From: DAOOWV01 sp035371485
GTDB taxonomy: Bacteria; Patescibacteriota; Dojkabacteria; JAFGLO01
Assembly (NCBI GenBank): GCA_035371485.1
Contig: DAOOWV010000035.1
Coordinates: 1-8,759, forward strand
Direction: 5' to 3'
DNA length: 8,759 bases
In this document: in pieces, positions 1-7,017 of the stretch
Position numbering within the stretch: the stretch's first letter is position 1
Layout of the letters: each line of letters begins with the position of its first letter
Notes under the pieces: model-generated
What the model was told of the DNA's origin: nothing
The model's input: only the letters and a program-made list of their open reading frames with translations
The model's database searches: none
Program-made: the position numbers and the translations under genes

Positions 1-360
1 CCTATATTTTTCTGCAATACTTTAGAAGATAAGGTAAGAGATTTTAATAAAGATGGGGATTTAGATGAACCTGGCGAAACTAAGGTGTACGGTAAAACTG
101 CAATACCATATGGTAAATATCAATTTGTAATAGCAAATAGCCCTCATTTTAAAAGAGAATTACCACTATTATTATATGTTAAAGGATTTTCTGGCATAAT
201 GATACATGGTGGTACAACTGCTGAAGATAGTCTTGGATGTATATTGATAGGGTTGAATAAAGTTAAGGGCAAATTACTTGAATGTCAGTTTTATCTAAAT
301 ATGTTAATGGATGATTTAAAGGCACATAAACAACAAATATATGAAATTGAAGTTTGCTAA
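1..360 (+). CDS. DUF5675-type phage protein, probable lysis-associated enzyme (5' end missing)
   Basis: The reading frame is open from the first base, so the start lies outside the window and 119 residues are visible. Features in order: a CNTLED segment at visible residues 5-10, an acidic loop DFNKDGDLDEPGE at 14-26, GKTAIPYGKY at 31-40, and H69-G-G followed by S77-L-G-C80. This order is typical, as I recall it, of DUF5675 proteins, which occur in many phages of Bacteroidota. The H...S.GC arrangement resembles the active-site motif of L,D-transpeptidase (YkuD) folds. A role in cutting or remodelling peptidoglycan is therefore plausible but inferred. The 14-26 loop looks like an EF-hand or dockerin calcium loop (Asp, Asn, Asp at positions 1, 3, 5; Glu at 13). 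The last 20 bases overlap the next gene, which has a membrane anchor, so the pair reads as a lysis cassette. The nearest in-frame start codon visible is a GTG at 85, but it falls inside the conserved domain and is not the true start. Confidence 0.75.
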   Translation, partial: PIFFCNTLEDKVRDFNKDGDLDEPGETKVYGKTAIPYGKYQFVIANSPHFKRELPLLLYVKGFSGIMIHGGTTAEDSLGCILIGLNKVKGKLLECQFYLNMLMDDLKAHKQQIYEIEVC

Positions 361-910
361 AATATTGTCCGTAATCTTTATTATATTATCATTTTTATGT
401 GGATACTATACTTCTCAACATTTCAATGAGAAGTATAGTATTTCAGATACAATAATAAAAGTTGATTCTATAATAATTGCAAAAGATAATATAGTTAAAG
501 TTCATTATAAAGTATATGAGAAACTTCCTCCAGACACGTTTTTTATACCATCTGATACAAGTGATATAATTAATAGATATAAGTCATTATTGTTTAAATT
601 TTATACTCAAAATCAATTTGTGGATACATTGAAACTTGATACAATTGGTAAAGTTTATATAAAGAATTTTGTTTATAGAAATAATTTAGACAGCACTACA
701 TATTCCTATTATGTAAATAGTTATCAAAAAGAAACAAAAATATTTGTAAAAGATAAAAATTCTTTGTATATTGGCGGACTTGTTGGAATGTCAAATTTAG
801 GACCATCTGCAACTTATCTTAGAAATCAAAAATATGGATATACTGCCGGATATGACATTTTATCAAAAAGTGTGTACGTAGGATTCTCTGCAAAAATTAA
901 ATCATGGTAA
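341..910 (+). CDS. membrane-anchored periplasmic protein, spanin-like candidate
   Basis: This encodes 189 residues. The N-terminus is MKLKFAK followed by a hydrophobic stretch at about 8-20 and then GYY, which fits an inner-membrane signal anchor. Cys20 follows the hydrophobic core, but Leu at position -1 makes a canonical lipobox unlikely. Residues 26-140 are polar and rich in beta-prone sequence. The end (about 143-188) has alternating Gly and hydrophobic residues (LYIGGLVGMSNLGPSATYL, then YGYTAGYDI and VYVGFSAKI), like short outer-membrane-type beta hairpins. The layout (TM anchor, periplasmic stalk, Gly-rich beta C-terminus) resembles proteins next to lysins in Bacteroidota phages that have been proposed as spanins (DUF6808-like, from memory). 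It could thus help disrupt the outer membrane at lysis; this is inference. The ATG lies within the end of the preceding gene (20-base overlap), and the stop overlaps the next start (ATGGTAA). A striking 15 bp inverted repeat sits in codons 21-34. Confidence 0.6.
   Translation: MKLKFAKILSVIFIILSFLCGYYTSQHFNEKYSISDTIIKVDSIIIAKDNIVKVHYKVYEKLPPDTFFIPSDTSDIINRYKSLLFKFYTQNQFVDTLKLDTIGKVYIKNFVYRNNLDSTTYSYYVNSYQKETKIFVKDKNSLYIGGLVGMSNLGPSATYLRNQKYGYTAGYDILSKSVYVGFSAKIKSW
403..441 (+). repeat. 15 bp perfect inverted repeat with 9-base loop inside a coding region
   Basis: The left arm at 403-417 reads ATACTATACTTCTCA. The right arm at 427-441 is its exact reverse complement. The loop is 418-426 (ACATTTCAA). 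In RNA the stem could extend by two G-U pairs (402/442 and 401/443). The repeat lies 43 bases after the stop of the DUF5675-type gene and directly after the membrane-segment codons of the next gene. No T-run follows the right arm, so it is not a standard intrinsic terminator. An effect on mRNA stability, processing or translation is possible but unproven. Confidence 0.85.
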
Positions 911-1614
911 GAAGTTGTTCTGAGTTAATATATCAAATTATTGAATTATATAGAGGTATTTATAAAGTAACTGATCCTCTTGATGAAAGGCTTGTGTTAA
1001 CTTGGATACAGCAAACAAGGGCAAAGTTATTAAAGCAACGCATTGATGAACCTGGGAGATTTATTGATGAACATTGTGTGCAAACTCTTGGCGGAGTTGA
1101 AATGGAATTAATTGATTCATCAACTTATACCGCAATACCATCAAACAGAAAGATATTAAGAACTGTACGGGACTTGCCAGCAACAATTGATACTAAGGGC
1201 GATGTTGGTACATTTACTTTAATAACCGCTTCTGATAAATTAATAAACAACTTTACATATGTATCTTACGATAGGGCTATGTTTAGTGGAAATGGTAAAT
1301 TTAACAACAGAGATATTTATGCGTATCTTGATGGGAAGAGAATGTGTTTGACAAGTAGTTCTGGAGTGCATAAAGGAATTAAATATATAACAATAAAGGG
1401 AGTTTTTGCAAATCCTATAGAGGCTTATGAATTTGTAAATGGAGTTGGGAGTTATAGTTGGGATATGGAATACCCAATATCTGAAACAATTGTTGATGAT
1501 ATGAAAAATATGATTATTCAAAACAACTTTAAACTTGTTCTAAATCCATTACAAGATGTAAGTAATAACTCTAACAATGATGTTATAACTACTCCTGAAA
1601 TAAAACAAGGCTAA
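904..1614 (+). CDS. crAss-like phage tail ring/adaptor protein
   Basis: This encodes 236 residues. The N-terminal third looks helical and contains the pattern YKVTDPLDERLVLTWIQQTR (20-39), then LLKQRI. Next come LGGVEMELIDSS (62-73) and a beta-rich core with RDLPATIDTKGDVGTF and an Asp/Tyr-rich AYLDGKRMCL segment. I recognise the order 'D.R.V..WI...RA.L...' followed by 'LG.VE.E.VD.S' as a conserved protein of crAss-like phages. It lies in the tail-assembly block and is thought to form one of the rings between portal and tail. The exact ring number cannot be assigned here. The C-terminal 22 residues are Asn/Ser/Thr-rich and probably disordered. The start overlaps the previous stop by seven bases, and the stop shares one base with the next start (TAATG), both signs of translational coupling. 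No Shine-Dalgarno sequence is seen; the upstream sequence is A-rich, as in Bacteroidota. A non-ring tail accessory protein is the main alternative. Confidence 0.65.
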   Translation: MVRSCSELIYQIIELYRGIYKVTDPLDERLVLTWIQQTRAKLLKQRIDEPGRFIDEHCVQTLGGVEMELIDSSTYTAIPSNRKILRTVRDLPATIDTKGDVGTFTLITASDKLINNFTYVSYDRAMFSGNGKFNNRDIYAYLDGKRMCLTSSSGVHKGIKYITIKGVFANPIEAYEFVNGVGSYSWDMEYPISETIVDDMKNMIIQNNFKLVLNPLQDVSNNSNNDVITTPEIKQG

Positions 1615-2147
1615 TGTATTTTGGCAAGGGGAGGGGCAAATTAAATGCTGATGTAGTATCTTCAGATATATATAAATTTTATAAAGGTTTATATAAAGAT
1701 AAAGCTCTTAGCAGAAAGAAATTTTGGAAGATATGGGAAGATTTTATTGAGATAAGAATGCAATTGCTTATTTATAATAATCTTGATTTCCATATGGGCA
1801 GAAGACTTGGTACAATTGGAGTTAGGGTAGTCCATGATGCAATAACTATTAATAAAAAAGGTAAAGTTAAAGTTAGGATGAATTATGGCGAGTCTGTTAA
1901 GTTATGGAAAGAAACTTGGCCAGACAAGACTCCTCAGGAAATTAAAGCAATCAAGAATAAACCAATTATATATTATTTAAATAATGATGTTGATGGTAAA
2001 GTAGCTGATTTCTGTTGGGATAAAAGTACTTGTACATTTAAAAATCATAGTCACTATAGATTTCTTCCAACAAGGAAGTGGCATAGAAAACTTGGAGAAA
2101 ATATTAAACAAACAAAAAGATTAGATTATTATGGGAAACATGCTTAA
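1614..2147 (+). CDS. conserved crAss-like phage protein of the tail block, function unknown
   Basis: This encodes 177 residues and is markedly basic (many Lys and Arg). The N-terminal part has a helical segment with SDIYKFYKGLYKDK (17-30) and RKKFWKIWEDF (34-44). It is followed by FHMGRRLGTIGVRV (59-72), a Lys-rich strand region, and YGESVKLWKE (91-100). The C-terminal part has FCWDKSTCTFKNHSHYRF (133-150) and a basic tail with PTRKWHRKL. The combination 'MG.RLGT...', 'GES..L' and 'WDK..C..KN...YRF.PT' recurs, as I recall, in crAss-like phages and relatives at this place between ring proteins, so a tail-hub or assembly role is likely but not shown. The basic character also allows DNA contact. 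Cys134, Cys140, His146 and His148 might bind a metal, but they do not form a clear zinc-finger spacing. AAGG lies a few bases before the ATG, the only start in the window with a hint of a Shine-Dalgarno sequence. The start shares a base with the previous stop. Confidence 0.6.
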   Translation: MYFGKGRGKLNADVVSSDIYKFYKGLYKDKALSRKKFWKIWEDFIEIRMQLLIYNNLDFHMGRRLGTIGVRVVHDAITINKKGKVKVRMNYGESVKLWKETWPDKTPQEIKAIKNKPIIYYLNNDVDGKVADFCWDKSTCTFKNHSHYRFLPTRKWHRKLGENIKQTKRLDYYGKHA

Positions 2148-2430
2148 AGACATTACACCTGAAGACAATGGCGGTGAAAAAAATGAAATTAAGGAGTGGA
2201 GGAAGAGTATCACCATAGGTGACGATACTAAAACAATAATTGTCAGGAAAGTTAAAAATGGATATATAGTTTCCAAATGTCATGATTATAAGAGTAATGA
2301 TGGATGGAAATGTGACAAAGAGGAGTATATTTCCAAAGATAATCCATTAGAGAATGATGGAGACGCTTCAACTAAGCCATCAATTAAAGACATGGTAGGT
2401 AATTTAGATAATAACTTTTTAGCTCTATAA
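2131..2430 (+). CDS. small conserved protein in crAss-like tail block, function unknown
   Basis: This encodes 99 residues. A polar, acidic N-terminus precedes a compact core (about 27-73): ITIGDDTKTIIVRKVKNG, then YIVSKCHDYKSNDGWKC, then EEYISKDNPLE. It is probably a small beta-rich domain. The ending 'Y.SK.NPL' after 'T.TI.VR...NG.IVS' resembles a short protein I recall from this position in other crAss-like phages. No function is known to me. The C-terminal 25 residues (DGDAS...NNFLAL) look flexible. An in-frame ATG at 2140 could be the true start. The first ATG overlaps the upstream gene by 17 bases and the second by eight, so sequence alone does not decide. The stop is one base before the next ATG. 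Placement within an uninterrupted run of tail genes suggests a virion or assembly protein. Confidence 0.55.
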   Translation: MGNMLKDITPEDNGGEKNEIKEWRKSITIGDDTKTIIVRKVKNGYIVSKCHDYKSNDGWKCDKEEYISKDNPLENDGDASTKPSIKDMVGNLDNNFLAL

Positions 2431-2431
2431 T

Positions 2432-3256
2432 ATGTTTAATGGGAAATACACTCATATCAATGAGATAGTTGAAAGGGTTTATAGAGATTATGCCCTTGAG
2501 GAGTTTTATAATGATGAGGCTAAGGAATGGGTATGGGATTGTATTGGGTATTTTGGAAGAGATGAGGTGTTGCAAGATAAAATTCTTGATATAACTATTG
2601 AAAATGGGAGAGGAATTTTGCCAGTAGATTTACATACATTTATTGGATGTAGGGAAACTAACTCTAAGTTGCCATTATTGCCAACTAAGAATAGGTTTAT
2701 AACCACAGACTTTGCATCAACAACTAATTCTATTGGTCAAGTAATTGTACAAGGCAGAAGTATTAATTTAGAAACTCCAGGAGTTGGCGAGAATATTGTT
2801 GATCAAGTTGACCCACAGACTGCATTTGTGGATATAGTTCCAAATGAAACTATCCAAGATACTTCAAAATATTTATATTATTTAAACAATAATTATATAT
2901 ATACCGGGATTGCAAATGGTACTATCACTATAGCATACAAAGCATTTCCAATGTGGGAGGATTATACTCCAATGATACCAGATGATCCTAAAGTTATCAG
3001 GATGGTTGTTTTACATATAGCTGAGAAGATTGCATTTAGGATGTATAGGACTGGTAAATTACAAAGAACTGTTTGGCAAGATATTAAAGATGAACTTGAT
3101 TGGGCTATAGGTTCTGCACAAAATAGGATCAAAATGCCTAATGAGGATGAGATGGAAAGTATTAGAAGGCAACAAATGAGACTTATATCTAAACCAAATA
3201 GGTGGGATGAAAGTTTTGGAACTGTAAATAATAGCGAAAGAATTAAAAGAATGTAA
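2432..3256 (+). CDS. crAss-like phage tail ring/adaptor protein (P22 gp4 / T7 gp11-like position)
   Basis: This encodes 274 residues. The N-terminal helices run NEIVERVYRDYALEEF (10-25) and DEAKEWVWDCIGYFG (28-42). They are followed by GRGILPVDL (59-67), a beta-rich middle (70-180) and a long helical C-terminal part from DDPKVIRMVVLHIAEKIAF (185-203) through WQDIKDELDWAIG. An Arg-rich tail ends the protein. The pattern 'W...A...IG', 'I.NGRG.LP.DL' and C-terminal helices containing 'A..IA.R...G' is that of the tail-adaptor/ring proteins of crAss-like phages, which have been compared with P22 gp4 and T7 gp11. Such proteins connect the portal ring to the tail tube. The gene directly before the muzzle protein is where a ring protein is expected. 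Its stop shares one base with the muzzle start (TAATG). The exact ring identity is uncertain. Confidence 0.7.
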   Translation: MFNGKYTHINEIVERVYRDYALEEFYNDEAKEWVWDCIGYFGRDEVLQDKILDITIENGRGILPVDLHTFIGCRETNSKLPLLPTKNRFITTDFASTTNSIGQVIVQGRSINLETPGVGENIVDQVDPQTAFVDIVPNETIQDTSKYLYYLNNNYIYTGIANGTITIAYKAFPMWEDYTPMIPDDPKVIRMVVLHIAEKIAFRMYRTGKLQRTVWQDIKDELDWAIGSAQNRIKMPNEDEMESIRRQQMRLISKPNRWDESFGTVNNSERIKRM

Positions 3257-6200
3257 TGGGTAGGATTACTAACAATTTCGTAGGTGGATTAGATTCTGAT
3301 ACAAGTCCATATTTTTCAGATAATAAACATTATTATTATGCAAAAAATTTAAGGATAATTGTAGATGAGTCAGAAACTTCATTGTCTTTAACAAATGGGT
3401 TAGGATTAACTGCTACATTTGGGTTCCCTAAAGATAATTTTACAACTTTTGTTATAAAGGGGGCTATCATTGCAGGAGACTATTTAATAGTTTTCTTAAG
3501 GATTGTTGGCAGTGTGTCTGGTAAGATATATAAAATACCATTAAGTTATGTAAAATATACTCCAGAGACATTTAGGGATGTAACTTCAATGTCTGAATAT
3601 TTATTCAAAACTGCAAATTTTGATTTCTCAGAAGACAATATATTCTCAATGGTTGTAGCTAATGAACTTGAGAATGTCATTAAGGTCTATTTTGCAGATG
3701 GTAAAAATCCAATAAGATATTTCAATATATTTGACGACCCATCAACATTGTCACTTGATGACATGAACTTATTTAAGAACATGACATTGCAAGATCCGTC
3801 ATTCTATGCAATAAGTTCAGGCTCTTTAAAATCAGGTGTTTATAAATATGTATATCAATTATATGACCCGTTTGGTACAGAAAGTTCAATATCATCAGAA
3901 TCTGTAGCAATACCAATATTCTCATCATCAATAAGTGGAACTAATTTAACTGTCAATGGGGATGTTTCTGGAGAAAAAACTAATAAGGGTATTCAAATAA
4001 GAATTCCAACAATATCAACAAATTTCTCGCATGTAAGAGTGATATCAATGTATTATTCTTCAGAAACATCTGTACCAGAATGTAATTATATTTATGAAGG
4101 CGAATATGTTGAAAGATTAATTGTTAATGATGATGGTAATTCAAGTTACGGTACAATTCCATTTGAAGAAGTTATATCATCTAAAAATATAATTATCCCA
4201 CAAACTCTTGAAACTAAGAATAATTATTTATTTGCTGGAAATATTACTGAAAACTTTTTTGACGTTGATTACGATGCAAGAACTTATAGGTTCTCAAATA
4301 AAAATGGTAGTATAACTTCTGAAATGTTTAATGAAAATAACTTAAATGATAAAGTTATTGTCACTTCTTCAAATTGGGATTCAATAGCTGATGAATATAA
4401 AGTTGAAAAGTGGAAGAATTTTATTTTAAATGATGAATATACTCAAAGTTCAACTCAATATGACCAAAAGTATAAAGCTGATGGTTCTACAATTGGTGGA
4501 GAAGGCCCCAATATATCATATGAATTTTATTGTAAGAATACAATACTTAGCGATATAGAACACTCAAGTTCAGTAGGTGGACGATACTATTATACAAATA
4601 CATCTTCAGTTAATGGTATTGGAGATGCGTCTTATCCTAGGAATTATGATAGAGTTGGGTATCAAAGAGATGAGATATATAGATTTGGAATAGTATTTTA
4701 TAATTCAGCAGGACAGAAAAGTTTTGTCAAATGGATTGGGGATATAAGGTTCCCAAATCAAGTTGAGCAAAAACTATTGTCAATTAGTGACAATTGTTAT
4801 TATGGAAGAAATATTGGTATAAAATTTACAATAAAAAACTTTCCAATAGGAGCAACTTATTACCAAATTGTAAGATGTAAGAGAGATTACAATAATTCAA
4901 CAGTTGTCGATACTGGATATGTTGGCCATTTTTGGGAAGAACCAGATTCAGCCGATGATTATAAAACATTGTTTGTTGGCCAGTCTGGGTATAATATACT
5001 TCCATTTTATAATAGACCAGCTTTAAAGTCAGATGCAACAACAAAATCAATTCTTGATTATATTTGTGCTGAAACAAATTACAATAAAAATAATAATATA
5101 AACTATCCTAGAATTGATTTATATGGAGGCNNNNNNNNNNNNNNNNNNNNNNNNNNNNNNNNNNNNNNNNNNNNNNNNNNNNNNNNNNNNNNNNNNNNNN
5201 NNNNNNNNNNNNNNNNNNNNNNNNNNNNNNTTGTTACAACAAGAGAAATTAAAAGTGTTGCTGGGACTTACTTATATCAATATAATCCATCTCTTGACTA
5301 TGTAGCTCAATTGCCATCATTATTTGGTGGATATAGAGCTGCCTCAAGGAGTAGAAATTCATCTTCACATTATAAGGCATTGAGAGGAACCGGATTAATA
5401 TTAAAGACAACTACAGATGTAGAGGCGGATTGGAATCTCTACATCTGTATTAAATATGCTTATAGGAGAAATAACATTTATCCATATGGTGGATACACTA
5501 CTTCTGCAATAAATACTTCTGAATATATATCATGTTCTCCAATTACATCAATATCAACAGCTACATTGCGAGTAATGGACGGTGATACATTTATATCTAC
5601 ATTTGAATATATGAGGATAATGACACCGGAAGTTAATGACGATTCCGATATTAGATGGGAAAATAGATATACTCAATGCGTTCATGCAATTGTTGAAAGT
5701 AGATTGAATTTAGCATTAACTGTAAATAAGAGATTGTCATATTTTGACGATGGATATGTATCTTCATATACTGGAAATATGCACAAAGAAGAAACTGGCA
5801 TTACTCGGGCATTTGCTATGAAAGAAAAGTCTGGAGTGTACGGGTGGGGGTTGAATACGTTTTTTATACAGGATTTTGATTTATATCAATATAATTCAGC
5901 TTATTCATCAAATCTATATCAAGCAAAGTATTATCCTAAACCTTCTAATTGGAATCCCAAAAAAGTATATCCATGCAGAGTTTACAGAAGTGACAAGAAA
6001 ATTAATGGTGAAAGTGTAGATAGTTGGTCTAAATTTTACTACAATAACTTCATTGATGTTGATAGTAAATATGGAGATATAGTCAGAATATATAATTTTA
6101 AAAACATATTATATTGTTTCCAGCCAAATGGGATAAGTATATTACCTATAGAAGATAGGGAACTTGTTCAAACTAACAATGCAACTACATTATCTGTAGG

Positions 6201-7017
6201 TACCGGAGGTGTATTAACAAGATATGATTATTTGCAAATTAATTCAGGGACTTCAAGTGCGAACAGTATATGCCCGTCAGCTAATTATTTATACTATATA
6301 GATGACAATAGAAAAAAAATTTGTAGATTAAGTAATGGCGTTGAGACAATATCAGATGAAAAAAAGATAGCTTCCTTGTTGAAATCAATAACGTTTAACA
6401 AAAAAAACACTATTTTTAATCATAAATTAAATGAGTTATGGTTTTGCCTGGCAAATAACCAGACAATTATTTATAATGAAAATATAGATAATTTTTCCTC
6501 AATGTTATCCACATCATTTGATGGTGGAATTAACTATAAATACAATAGTTATGTGTACTCAAATGATACTATGAATTACTGTTCGGTATCAGTTCTTGAT
6601 AAGGGCAACTATGGTGCATACAATAACACGTCATTTCCATTAACAAATGGAGTAAGTGGAAAATTCCCTTCATCAGGATCAGCATTAAGATTTATAATAA
6701 ATAGTGGAGGTGATGTTAACTCAAGATTTGATGTATTAAATTTTGAATCAAAGGTGTTAGATTCAAATGGATTTAATCTACCAACCAAATCTTTTTCAGT
6801 AATTAAGTTTATAAATTCATATCAAATGTCAAATGGCATACAATTCCAAACTGACGCTGTAAATAAGTTCTCAACATGGAGGATTAATAAGATTAGAGAT
6901 TTTTATGGAAATAGGATGTTTGATAAATATATGTTAGTTGAATTAACTTATAATAATTCTGAAAAACTTATTGTAAACAATGTTTATACTGATGTAACCC
7001 CGGCTATACTTAGATAA
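3256..7017 (+). CDS. tail muzzle / tail-tube stabilization protein (P22 gp10 / T7 gp12-like), interrupted by assembly gap
   Basis: About 1,220 residues are visible on either side of 100 unknown bases, making this by far the largest gene here. It begins MGRITNNFVGGLDSDTSPYF, followed by YYYAKNLRIIVDE. This 'N.F.GG...D..P......Y..A.N.RI' opening is characteristic of crAss-like muzzle/stabilization proteins and of other tail-tube proteins. The body is a long series of beta-strands rich in Tyr, Asn and Ser, without membrane segments, as expected for propeller and barrel domains. Near the end, FQPNGISILPIEDRELV is followed by SVGTGGVLTRYDYL (980-993), and then by LYYIDDNRKKICRL. A 'GTGG.L..Y.YL' element followed by a propeller-like stretch is typical of this family. 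The protein would form the distal tail tube/nozzle through which DNA leaves. The two sides are in frame only if the gap length is divisible as drawn, so length and continuity are not certain. Two stop codons in tandem (TAATAA) end it. A 13 bp inverted repeat lies at 5412-5449. Confidence 0.8.
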   Translation: MGRITNNFVGGLDSDTSPYFSDNKHYYYAKNLRIIVDESETSLSLTNGLGLTATFGFPKDNFTTFVIKGAIIAGDYLIVFLRIVGSVSGKIYKIPLSYVKYTPETFRDVTSMSEYLFKTANFDFSEDNIFSMVVANELENVIKVYFADGKNPIRYFNIFDDPSTLSLDDMNLFKNMTLQDPSFYAISSGSLKSGVYKYVYQLYDPFGTESSISSESVAIPIFSSSISGTNLTVNGDVSGEKTNKGIQIRIPTISTNFSHVRVISMYYSSETSVPECNYIYEGEYVERLIVNDDGNSSYGTIPFEEVISSKNIIIPQTLETKNNYLFAGNITENFFDVDYDARTYRFSNKNGSITSEMFNENNLNDKVIVTSSNWDSIADEYKVEKWKNFILNDEYTQSSTQYDQKYKADGSTIGGEGPNISYEFYCKNTILSDIEHSSSVGGRYYYTNTSSVNGIGDASYPRNYDRVGYQRDEIYRFGIVFYNSAGQKSFVKWIGDIRFPNQVEQKLLSISDNCYYGRNIGIKFTIKNFPIGATYYQIVRCKRDYNNSTVVDTGYVGHFWEEPDSADDYKTLFVGQSGYNILPFYNRPALKSDATTKSILDYICAETNYNKNNNINYPRIDLYGGXXXXXXXXXXXXXXXXXXXXXXXXXXXXXXXXXXVTTREIKSVAGTYLYQYNPSLDYVAQLPSLFGGYRAASRSRNSSSHYKALRGTGLILKTTTDVEADWNLYICIKYAYRRNNIYPYGGYTTSAINTSEYISCSPITSISTATLRVMDGDTFISTFEYMRIMTPEVNDDSDIRWENRYTQCVHAIVESRLNLALTVNKRLSYFDDGYVSSYTGNMHKEETGITRAFAMKEKSGVYGWGLNTFFIQDFDLYQYNSAYSSNLYQAKYYPKPSNWNPKKVYPCRVYRSDKKINGESVDSWSKFYYNNFIDVDSKYGDIVRIYNFKNILYCFQPNGISILPIEDRELVQTNNATTLSVGTGGVLTRYDYLQINSGTSSANSICPSANYLYYIDDNRKKICRLSNGVETISDEKKIASLLKSITFNKKNTIFNHKLNELWFCLANNQTIIYNENIDNFSSMLSTSFDGGINYKYNSYVYSNDTMNYCSVSVLDKGNYGAYNNTSFPLTNGVSGKFPSSGSALRFIINSGGDVNSRFDVLNFESKVLDSNGFNLPTKSFSVIKFINSYQMSNGIQFQTDAVNKFSTWRINKIRDFYGNRMFDKYMLVELTYNNSEKLIVNNVYTDVTPAILR
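5131..5230. other. assembly gap of exactly 100 Ns
   Basis: There are 100 consecutive N bases inside the muzzle gene. A round 100 is the usual scaffolding placeholder for unknown length, so the true distance may differ. The sequence on both sides codes well in the frame that happens to continue through the gap. Both sides look like parts of one muzzle protein, so the most economical reading is one continuous gene with some missing codons. An inserted element or extra gene in the gap cannot be excluded. Confidence 0.97.
5412..5449 (+). repeat. 13 bp perfect inverted repeat with 12-base loop inside the muzzle gene
   Basis: The left arm at 5412-5424 reads TACAGATGTAGAG, and the right arm at 5437-5449 is its exact reverse complement. 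The loop is GCGGATTGGAAT (5425-5436), whose outer G and T could add a G-U pair in RNA. The arms contain G and C at several positions, so this is not simply an AT-rich coincidence. It encodes part of a Thr-Thr-Asp-Val...Tyr-Ile-Cys-Ile stretch. No T-run follows, so it is not a standard terminator. The arms share no clear sequence with those of the hairpin at 403-441. Confidence 0.85.

Noticed and set aside
104..115. 12-base palindrome TACCATATGGTA in the DUF5675-type gene.
   Set aside because: It is within conserved coding sequence (Ile-Pro-Tyr-Gly codons); protein constraint explains it.
1240..1521. Minus-strand open frame of 93 codons opposite the ring-protein gene.
   Set aside because: It is antisense to a well-supported gene and has low-complexity composition; AT-rich coding sequence readily gives such shadows.
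1522..1539. 18-base near-palindrome AACAACTTTAAACTTGTT, like an operator.
   Set aside because: It is mid-gene with one mismatched pair, no promoter nearby and AT-rich composition.
4336..4359. 8 bp inverted repeat (AATAACTT / AAGTTATT) with 8-base loop in the muzzle gene.
   Set aside because: It is short and nearly all A/T, so expected by chance at this base composition. Similar 7 bp stems occur at 4528-4545, 4776-4794, 4867-4893 and 8681-8700.
4920..4996. Short direct repeat TGTTGGCCA followed by a G-rich end in two copies about 55 bases apart.
   Set aside because: It is only about nine bases long and without other copies, so not evidence of a repeat element.
4826..5077. Minus-strand open frame of 83 codons inside the muzzle gene.
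   Set aside because: It is wholly within a recognised gene, with no family resemblance and no independent signals.
5114..5305. Second + strand frame spanning the N gap.
   Set aside because: It exists only because Ns cannot contain stops; the muzzle frame is open for far longer on both sides.
6312..6407. Two runs of eight A (6312-6319 and 6400-6407) and one of seven, possible slippage or frameshift sites.
   Set aside because: The frame stays open and sensible through all of them, and no alternative frame continues usefully; long A runs are common in such AT-rich DNA.
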